Below, in pieces: positions 57,516 through 64,000 of a stretch of DNA of 64,000 nt. The DNA is from Aquimarina sp. AU474. Its GTDB lineage: Bacteria; Bacteroidota; Bacteroidia; Flavobacteriales; Flavobacteriaceae. The stretch spans positions 248,001 through 312,000 of the forward strand of contig NZ_OMPE01000005.1 in assembly GCF_900312815.1 (NCBI RefSeq). Reading direction: 5' to 3'. The position numbers and the translations under genes are program-made. The notes under the pieces were generated by a model that searched no databases, was not told where the DNA came from, and was given only the letters and a program-made list of their open reading frames with translations. Every line of letters starts with the position of its first letter. The stretch's first letter is position 1.

Positions 57516-59090
57516 ATGAAAAGTTTATTTAACAAAGCAGCATTTCTTATAATGCTATCGTTTGTGGTCTCTTGTCAAGATAACATTTTAGATACCGACA
57601 TAGACCCTGTAGATAATAACCTTCCTTCTGTTGCCTCTTTAGGTAATGTAGACGGATTGACCACCTTCTCTAAAGGAATATACGATTTTATAGCATCAGA
57701 TGATGTTTTTGAATCTGTAGGACCAGAGCTTGAAAGCCCTATGCTTTTCTTTACTTATGGCTATCATGAATCAATGGGAGATGCCTTAGCAACACCTTGG
57801 GGTAATTTTGCAAACAGATGGATAAATCAAACAGAATCTGTGATTTTGGATGATGGTACAGTTGTTAATCCGCCTGCAGGTGGACCACAACCAGGAGAAA
57901 TTGCTATTAGAAATACAAGAGCAGCTGGTAGTGACAATCCAACGCAATATGAGTGGAGAGATATGTATAGTGTTATTGTACAATGTAATACTATATCAGA
58001 AGCTTTAGCCGATCTTGAAGCAGATGACAATACTAAAGATGCATTTAGAGCATGGTCATTATGGTGGAGAGCATATGGATATAATAGATTAGGCTCTATG
58101 TATGAACAAGGTTTGATTAATGACAAGGGATTATTAACTAATCCAACATCAGAACCAAGTACTGATTTTGTTTCTAGAACAGAATTAATCAACAAATCTA
58201 ATGCATTATTGACTGAGTTAGAAACTCTTTTAAATAGTGTAGGAGATGCTACTGCGTTTAATAGTAGATTTACTAGTTTACAACTTGCTTATCTTACCGC
58301 TAAGGTTAACCTAGCTGGATTATTAGAAAACATCAATTCTTTACGAGTTCGTAATTTAGTATACAATACTAAAGTTGCCGATATGACCGCAGGAGATTGG
58401 AATCAGATAATCACACTTGCAAATGATGGAGTTTCTGCTAATTCTAATGCATTTACCATGCAATCAGAATCTTCATTCATAGACAACAACTGGTTACCTG
58501 GACAAGTAACAGGTTTCTGGTATTTCCCTAGTGAGCGTTTGATTCAAGACATTAACCCTGGAGATGTAAGATTAGATTTATATTTTGAACCTGATTTTGA
58601 CTTCCCAAATCCAAGAGGTAGAGGAATACAATATGGAGCTTCTAGATTCTGGAATGACAATACACCAATTGTTTCTTCAACCGCTTTAGCAACAACTATG
58701 TATTACGCTGGAACTTTTGAAGAAAATCAATTAATACTAGCTGAAGCTAAAGTAAGAACTAACGATATCGAAGGTGGTTTAGCACACTTGGATGCTGTTA
58801 GAACTTTTCAAGGATCGGGTCTTGCTGCAACAGTAGGAACTGGATTATCACAAGCTGATGCACTAGAAGAAATCAGAAAAGAGCGTCGTTTAGCTCTACT
58901 TTTTAGAGCCGTTGCTTTCTATGACGCCCGTCGTTATGGAGTTGCTGCTGGATCTAGAACAGGTGCTTGGGTACTTGATCAAGACGGAAACTTAAACACT
59001 AATGCTACTATTAATTATGGATATTTAGAATATTGGCCAGTGCCAGCATTCGAAACAGATTTCAATCCTGTTTCTCCAACTCCTAATTAA
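57516..59090 (+). CDS. SusD/RagB-like surface lipoprotein 2
   Basis: This 524-residue SusD partner of transporter 2 has its lipobox at FVVSC (Cys20). TPR-like helices are seen in FRAWSLWWRAYGYNRLGSMYEQG and LILAEAKVRTNDIEGGLAHLDAVR. The C-terminal SusD signature EEIRKERRLALLFRAVAFYDARRYG is followed by a YWPVPAFE end typical of the RagB/SusD group. It is closer to classical SusD than the first copy. It ends 22 bases before a terminator-like hairpin that in turn lies immediately before the second giant FG-GAP gene. Confidence 0.93.
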   Translation: MKSLFNKAAFLIMLSFVVSCQDNILDTDIDPVDNNLPSVASLGNVDGLTTFSKGIYDFIASDDVFESVGPELESPMLFFTYGYHESMGDALATPWGNFANRWINQTESVILDDGTVVNPPAGGPQPGEIAIRNTRAAGSDNPTQYEWRDMYSVIVQCNTISEALADLEADDNTKDAFRAWSLWWRAYGYNRLGSMYEQGLINDKGLLTNPTSEPSTDFVSRTELINKSNALLTELETLLNSVGDATAFNSRFTSLQLAYLTAKVNLAGLLENINSLRVRNLVYNTKVADMTAGDWNQIITLANDGVSANSNAFTMQSESSFIDNNWLPGQVTGFWYFPSERLIQDINPGDVRLDLYFEPDFDFPNPRGRGIQYGASRFWNDNTPIVSSTALATTMYYAGTFEENQLILAEAKVRTNDIEGGLAHLDAVRTFQGSGLAATVGTGLSQADALEEIRKERRLALLFRAVAFYDARRYGVAAGSRTGAWVLDQDGNLNTNATINYGYLEYWPVPAFETDFNPVSPTPN

Positions 59091-59111
59091 TATTTAAAAT
59101 AATATCAAAAC

Positions 59112-59145
59112 AAAAAAGAGGTTGCTAATTAGTAACCTCTTTTTT
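59112..59145 (+). terminator. Terminator-like hairpin between susD 2 and FG-GAP gene 2
   Basis: Fourteen-base arms (59113-59126 and 59131-59144, one wobble pair) with a four-base loop end in a T run of six. The next start codon is only 12 bases later, so the hairpin may act as an attenuator that lowers the downstream gene relative to susCD. Confidence 0.8.
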
Positions 59146-59156
59146 ACATTTATCCA

Positions 59157-62100
59157 ATGAATAATATCTTTAAAGTTCTTTTTGTTCTTGCTTTAGTAGC
59201 ATGCTCAAAAGAAGAAACACAATCTGATTCATATCTGTTTTCAAAATTAAATCCAGAATCTACAGGAATTAATTTTAAAAATCTTATCCAAGAAGACAAA
59301 GAATATAATATAGTTAATTATTTATACTACTATAATGGTGGAGGTGTTGCCGTAGGGGATATCAATAATGATGAGCTACCTGATATTTATTTTGTTTCTA
59401 ATAGAGGTGAAAACAAATTATACTTAAATCAAGGCAATCTAAAATTTAAAGATATTACCAACACCTCAAAAACTGGCGGTAATTCTGACTGGAATACTGG
59501 AGTAACAATGGTCGATATCAATAATGATGGATATCTAGACATATATGTGTGTGCCGTAATAAACATATTAGGGTTTGAAGGACATAATGAATTATTCATA
59601 AATAATGGTGATGGGACTTTTAGTGAAGAATCAGCAAAGTACGGATTAGATTATAGGGGCTATGCAACACAAGCATATTTTTTTGATTATGACAAAGACG
59701 ACGATTTAGATGTTTATTTGGTTAATCATGCGTTACACACTAAAACCTCTCATGGTCCTTCATATATAAGAAAGAAAAGAACAAATTTTGTTGGAGATGT
59801 CCTTTTGAAAAATGAGAATTCTAAATACACAGATGTTAGTCTTGAAGCTAAAATACATGGTGGAGCAAATGGATATGGATTAAGTGCTTCTATTGCCGAC
59901 TTTAATAACGATGGGTGGGACGACATTTATGTTTGTAATGATTTTCATGAAGATGATTATTACTATATCAATAATCAAGATGGCACATTTAAAGAACAAT
60001 TGTCTAAAAGTTTTGCTTATACCAGTCGCTTCTCTATGGGAAGTGACGCTGCCGACATAAATGGTGATGGATATCAAGATCTTATCACATTAGACATGTT
60101 ACCTTATAGTGAGAAAGTATTAAAGGAATCTGACGGGGATGTATCATACAAAACTCAAGATTTTCTTATTAGTCAGGGATATCAAAAACAATATGCACGA
60201 AACATGTTTCAGGTAAATAATCGTGGTGAATATTTTACCGAAACTGGTTTATTCAACAATATTGCAGCTACTGATTGGAGTTGGGCCCCCTTAATTGCCG
60301 ATTACAATATGGATGGCAACCAGGATGTTTTTATTACTAATGGAATATACAAAAGGCCTAATAACCTTGATTTTATGAGATACATGTCCAACTCATTTAA
60401 AAATAAATCTCAAAACAAAACCAAGGATGACTGGCTAATTAATTCTCTAGGAGTAATGCCTTCCGGCAAAGTTCCTAATCATATTTTTGAAGGAAATTCT
60501 AAAACCTTCACCAATAAAACTGGTGATTGGATCGAAGACTCTCCTACTCTTTCTAATGGAGCAACCTATGCCGACTTGGATCTAGACGGAGATCTAGATC
60601 TAATTATTAATAACCTAAATGATTACAGTTCAATTTTCGAAAACAAATCGAATATATCTACCAATAACTCTAATCTTTCAGTGAAGTTGAATTATAAAAA
60701 ATCGAATGTACACGGAATAGGATCAAAAGTACATGTTTATTCGGATGGAAAAATTCAATCTAAACAATTGTTTACATCCAGAGGGTTCATCTCTGCAACA
60801 GAACCTATATTGCATTTTGGTATAGGGCAAATTAAAGTTATAGATTCTATTAAAGTTATTTGGCCGGACAACTTTGCACAAACCATTGTGCCAAAAAATG
60901 AAATCAAAAAAGTACACGTTAACTACGACTCGACTAAAACAAAAGCTTTCCGTTATAACCTTCCAAAAAAGCAACTCCTTTTTGAAGAAAAGAACTTAAT
61001 AACCTATAAACATCATGAAGATTCCTATAATGATTTTGATGTAGATAAACTTATTCCTTATAAAGTTTCTACCCAGGGTCCCGCTATTGCAATCGGAGAT
61101 GTAAATAATGATGGGAAAGAAGATATATTTATAGGAGGTGCCTCATTACAAAAGTCAAAATTGTTTTTATCGCATAACCATACTTTTAAAGAAAAACATA
61201 TTCCAGCTTTCAAGAACGACTCTATTAGTGAAGATGTGGATGCAACTTTTCTGGATATCGATAATGATAATGACTTAGATTTGTTTGTAGCTTCAGGAAT
61301 CATTTCAAATATTAACAAAGAATATCAAAATGATCGCCTATATATTAATGATGGCAAGGGGAATTTCAAAAAACTTAAAAATGCTATCCCAAATAACAAA
61401 AACAACACTGCTATTATTAAACCCTATGATTATGATCAAGACGGAGATATTGACCTCTTTATAGGTAATAGATCAGATTCGATTACTTTTGGTCGAAGAG
61501 TAAATTCTTATGTTTTAAACAATGATGGCTCAGGGAAATTTGAGAAAGATGATAACTTTTTACTTCAATCCATGGTAACCGACGCCATTTGGAGTGATAT
61601 TAATAATGATAATATAAAAGATCTATTAATCGCAACCGAATGGGATAAACCAAGAATTTTCATAAATAATAGAGGAATCTTAAAGGAATCATTAATTAAA
61701 CCTAATATTAAAGGTTTATGGCAATCTATTACATATTACGATATTGATTATGATGGAGATAAAGATATTGTTCTGGGGAACTGGGGATTGAATACAAAAT
61801 TTAAAGCCTCCCCAACTTCTCCTCTAGTCTTACATTATGCAGACTTCGATAACAACAACAAAAAGGAAACCATATTGACCTATACTTTAGATGGTAATTA
61901 CTTCCCGGTTCATTCAAAAGATGAATTATCTTCTCAAGTAAACATTATTAATAAACGTTATCAAAGCTATAACAGTTATGCTAATCAATCTATAGATGAT
62001 ATTTTAAAAATCTTAGATAGCAAAAACATCATTAAATATGAAGTACACACTTTGGCCAGTGGTTACCTCGAAAATATTAATGGAACTTACAACACATTTA

Positions 62101-62438
62101 GATTATTTCCGGATGCTTTGCAACTATCACCTATAACTTGTTTCCTGAAATATGATTTTTTAACCCAAGAATATGACCAACTATTACTAGGAGGTAATTT
62201 TCATGGTCTTAACACTTATCACGGCGTTTTTAGTTCTAACGATGGTTTTATGGTTAAAAAAGATAGTCTTTATAATGCGCCTTCTTATATAAAAACCTTT
62301 AATCAGGGGCTATCAATTCAAATGAAAGAACTTCGAAGTATTAAAACTCTAAAACATAATACAAGTACATTTTTAATAGCAGTAAGCAATAATGACAGTA
62401 TTGTGTCGTATCAAATCAATGAAACAAAACCTGAATAA
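59157..62438 (+). CDS. Giant FG-GAP/VCBS repeat lipoprotein with ASPIC/UnbV domain 2
   Basis: This 1093-residue paralogue of the protein at 49754 has a lipoprotein signal (LVACS, Cys16). About 13 calcium-loop motifs (for example DINNDGYLDIYV, DFNNDGWDDIYV and DYDQDGDIDLFI) lie in two arrays around an ASPIC/UnbV domain (about 507-591, with HFGIGQIKVIDSIKVIWPD). The two paralogues share order and many segments, such as YNG.GV near the start. It has almost no room for its own promoter, since a hairpin ends 12 bases before its ATG, so it is likely expressed by read-through from susCD 2. The role is unknown; calcium-stabilised ligand binding or surface attachment are possibilities. Confidence 0.88.
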   Translation: MNNIFKVLFVLALVACSKEETQSDSYLFSKLNPESTGINFKNLIQEDKEYNIVNYLYYYNGGGVAVGDINNDELPDIYFVSNRGENKLYLNQGNLKFKDITNTSKTGGNSDWNTGVTMVDINNDGYLDIYVCAVINILGFEGHNELFINNGDGTFSEESAKYGLDYRGYATQAYFFDYDKDDDLDVYLVNHALHTKTSHGPSYIRKKRTNFVGDVLLKNENSKYTDVSLEAKIHGGANGYGLSASIADFNNDGWDDIYVCNDFHEDDYYYINNQDGTFKEQLSKSFAYTSRFSMGSDAADINGDGYQDLITLDMLPYSEKVLKESDGDVSYKTQDFLISQGYQKQYARNMFQVNNRGEYFTETGLFNNIAATDWSWAPLIADYNMDGNQDVFITNGIYKRPNNLDFMRYMSNSFKNKSQNKTKDDWLINSLGVMPSGKVPNHIFEGNSKTFTNKTGDWIEDSPTLSNGATYADLDLDGDLDLIINNLNDYSSIFENKSNISTNNSNLSVKLNYKKSNVHGIGSKVHVYSDGKIQSKQLFTSRGFISATEPILHFGIGQIKVIDSIKVIWPDNFAQTIVPKNEIKKVHVNYDSTKTKAFRYNLPKKQLLFEEKNLITYKHHEDSYNDFDVDKLIPYKVSTQGPAIAIGDVNNDGKEDIFIGGASLQKSKLFLSHNHTFKEKHIPAFKNDSISEDVDATFLDIDNDNDLDLFVASGIISNINKEYQNDRLYINDGKGNFKKLKNAIPNNKNNTAIIKPYDYDQDGDIDLFIGNRSDSITFGRRVNSYVLNNDGSGKFEKDDNFLLQSMVTDAIWSDINNDNIKDLLIATEWDKPRIFINNRGILKESLIKPNIKGLWQSITYYDIDYDGDKDIVLGNWGLNTKFKASPTSPLVLHYADFDNNNKKETILTYTLDGNYFPVHSKDELSSQVNIINKRYQSYNSYANQSIDDILKILDSKNIIKYEVHTLASGYLENINGTYNTFRLFPDALQLSPITCFLKYDFLTQEYDQLLLGGNFHGLNTYHGVFSSNDGFMVKKDSLYNAPSYIKTFNQGLSIQMKELRSIKTLKHNTSTFLIAVSNNDSIVSYQINETKPE

Positions 62439-62642
62439 GCATCTAATTTTCAGATATTCATAAAATTAAGTGAAATAATCACACCTATAGGCTCACCAAA
62501 ATGCACGCCCAGAGATAGAAAAAAACACTATTAATTTGGCAAAATAAAAACATTCTTTTTTTCAAAAACCCGCTACTATAACGTTTTAGCAAGAGTTTAC
62601 AATTAATTAATCCAGTTAAAGCAATAATTCAAATTTTAATAG

Positions 62643-62694
62643 TAAAAAGTTGTTTTATAAAGATATTATTATCATTTTTGGAGCTGGCTAATTC
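62643..62694 (+). promoter_or_regulatory. susC promoter block (copy 3)
   Basis: TAAAAAGTTG (TTG at 62650-62652), 20 bases, CATTTTTG (62673-62680) and GGCTAATTC (62686-62694). This copy is the closest to the Bacteroidota consensus. The ATG follows 14 bases after the block. Confidence 0.6.
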
Positions 62695-62708
62695 AAATAA
62701 ATTGTAAA

Positions 62709-64000
62709 ATGAGAACAAAGTTTAGTGGAATTTTAACGCTACTTTTGGCGTTTGTTGTGCAAATTACTTTTGCGCAAGAAAAAACAATCTCAGGTAATGT
62801 AACCGACGACAGAGGGTTACCGCTACCAGGGGTTAATATCGTTGTGAAAAACACAGCTGGAGGAACACAAACCGATTTTGATGGTAATTATAGTATTGCT
62901 GCAAACAAAGGTGCTGTATTAAGTTTCAGTTATGTTGGTTTCACAACAAAAGAAGTTGTAGTAGGTGATAGCGACAATGTTAGTGTTCAACTAGCAGCGT
63001 CGGCTTCAGAACTTGAAGAAGTAGTAGTAACAGCATTAGGTATCGAGCGTTCAGCAAGATCTCTTGGTTATGCAGTATCTACTATTAAATCTGAAGACCT
63101 TAATGAAGTTAGAGAAACTAATTTACTTGGTGCTCTACAAGGAAAAACTTCAGGTGTTGTTATCCAGAATCAGAGTGGTAACGTAGGTGGTTCTACAAGA
63201 ATCCTTATTCGTGGTGTCTCCTCATTAACAGGAAACCAACAGCCGTTATTCGTGGTAGATGGTGTACCAATTTCTAACTCGAATATTGCAACAGGATCAA
63301 GAATTACTGGTGGATTTGACTTTGGAAACAGAGCGCAAGATATCAACCCAGATGATATAGAATCTATATCTGTACTTAAGGGAGCATCTGCTGCCGCATT
63401 ATACGGATCTAGAGCATCTTCAGGGGTTATTATCATTACTACCAAAAAAGGTAAACAAGGACAAGCAGCAAGCATTAGCTTTAATTCAAGCTTACGTTTT
63501 GACTCTCCTTTAAGATTACCTGATTTCCAGAATAGATTTGTTTCTGGTGATCAAGGAGTATACGATTTCACTCAAAATGAAAGAGATCAAACTACTGTAG
63601 GTTGGGGTCCAGCTATTGATGATCCATCTTTAGCAGGTCAAACTTTTGTTAACCTTCAGGACAACAATACTCCTTTCAGAATTTTCGAAGATGGAGTTGA
63701 AGATTTTTATGATACTGGTATTACATCTATTAACAGTTTAACTGTTGCGGGTGCAGGTCAAAATGGAGATGACTACAGATTAAGTGTTGCCTATACAGAT
63801 GTACAAGGTATCATCCCTAATTCTTCTTTAAATAGAACAAATATTGGATTAAATTCTGGTAAAGAATTTAATGATAAGTTAAGTTCAAGATTTACCGTAA
63901 ACTATGTTAGAACAAATACAGTAGGTACAGCTGCACAAGGAGCGAATGACCCTAACGTATTAACTAATATCGTTAATGGTTTATCAAGAATTACTGATTT
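62709..64000 (+). CDS. SusC/RagA-type TonB-dependent transporter 3 (cut by window end)
   Basis: The first 430 residues are visible and open to the edge. They show a signal peptide (MRTKFSGILTLLLAFVVQIT, ending FAQ), the regulatory-like domain (ISGNVTDDRGLPLPGVNIV), TonB-box-like EEVVVTALGIERSARSLGY, the plug with ILIRGVSSLTGNQQPLFVV, and ISVLKGASAAALYGSRASSG followed by the first barrel strands. It continues the tandem array; a SusD partner is expected beyond the window. Confidence 0.92.
   Translation, partial: MRTKFSGILTLLLAFVVQITFAQEKTISGNVTDDRGLPLPGVNIVVKNTAGGTQTDFDGNYSIAANKGAVLSFSYVGFTTKEVVVGDSDNVSVQLAASASELEEVVVTALGIERSARSLGYAVSTIKSEDLNEVRETNLLGALQGKTSGVVIQNQSGNVGGSTRILIRGVSSLTGNQQPLFVVDGVPISNSNIATGSRITGGFDFGNRAQDINPDDIESISVLKGASAAALYGSRASSGVIIITTKKGKQGQAASISFNSSLRFDSPLRLPDFQNRFVSGDQGVYDFTQNERDQTTVGWGPAIDDPSLAGQTFVNLQDNNTPFRIFEDGVEDFYDTGITSINSLTVAGAGQNGDDYRLSVAYTDVQGIIPNSSLNRTNIGLNSGKEFNDKLSSRFTVNYVRTNTVGTAAQGANDPNVLTNIVNGLSRITD

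Noticed and set aside
62439..62708. 270-base gap before susC 3 examined for a regulator or small gene
   Set aside because: Only the promoter block is supported; no reading frame or terminator hairpin is convincing.

Overview
The window is AT-rich chromosomal DNA from a member of the Bacteroidota, almost certainly the family Flavobacteriaceae. The evidence is the SusC/SusD outer-membrane pairs, promoters of the TTTG-N19-TAnnTTTG type, a Rho factor with a long Lys/Asn-rich insertion, the flavobacterial pairs folP-cdaA and DUF4293-rho, and a ribosomal cluster without tuf, map or adk. The genus cannot be fixed from what I can see. I saw no tRNA, rRNA, CRISPR array, insertion sequence or phage gene.

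Bases 1-9,200 are housekeeping genes: a truncated DUF1599 gene, folP, cdaA, two DUF3667 zinc-ribbon membrane proteins, an ABC exporter, truA, a phosphoesterase, DUF4293 and rho. Bases 9,300-19,100 hold a lipoprotein MsrA, an SH3/alanine-rich coiled-coil exported protein, folD and ffh, a GNAT acetyltransferase, argS, an SDR/DUF2867 protein and a CpcT-like lipoprotein. Bases 19,100-25,700 (minus strand) carry a compact ddaH-ctlX-rrf2 set for arginine or citrulline breakdown, then gltA, eno and carA.

Bases 25,900-43,200 (minus strand) are the merged str-S10-spc-alpha ribosomal cluster, reading rpsL, rpsG, fusA, rpsJ, rplCDWB, rpsS, rplV, rpsC, rplP, rpmC, rpsQ, rplNXE, rpsN, rpsH, rplFR, rpsE, rpmD, rplO, secY, infA, rpmJ, rpsM, rpsK, rpsD, rpoA, rplQ. 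A textbook promoter precedes rpsL and a second lies inside the cluster before rpmJ. Three unusually long spacers (rpsJ-rplC, rpsK-rpsD, rpsN-rpsH) contain hairpins that may be autoregulatory leaders. S4, S14 and L36 are all of the cysteine-poor type that does not bind zinc.

Bases 43,600-64,000 (plus strand) are accessory. Three successive SusC-type TonB-dependent transporter genes appear, two followed by SusD lipoproteins and then by very large FG-GAP/VCBS-ASPIC/UnbV lipoproteins (1119 and 1093 residues). The third is cut by the window end. No glycosidase, peptidase, sulfatase or regulator lies among them, so the substrate cannot be read from the context. All three susC genes share a start-proximal promoter block ending in GGCTAATTC. 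The second large FG-GAP gene begins 12 bases after a terminator-like hairpin. This tandem SusCD plus FG-GAP/UnbV arrangement is the best candidate for an under-described system here.
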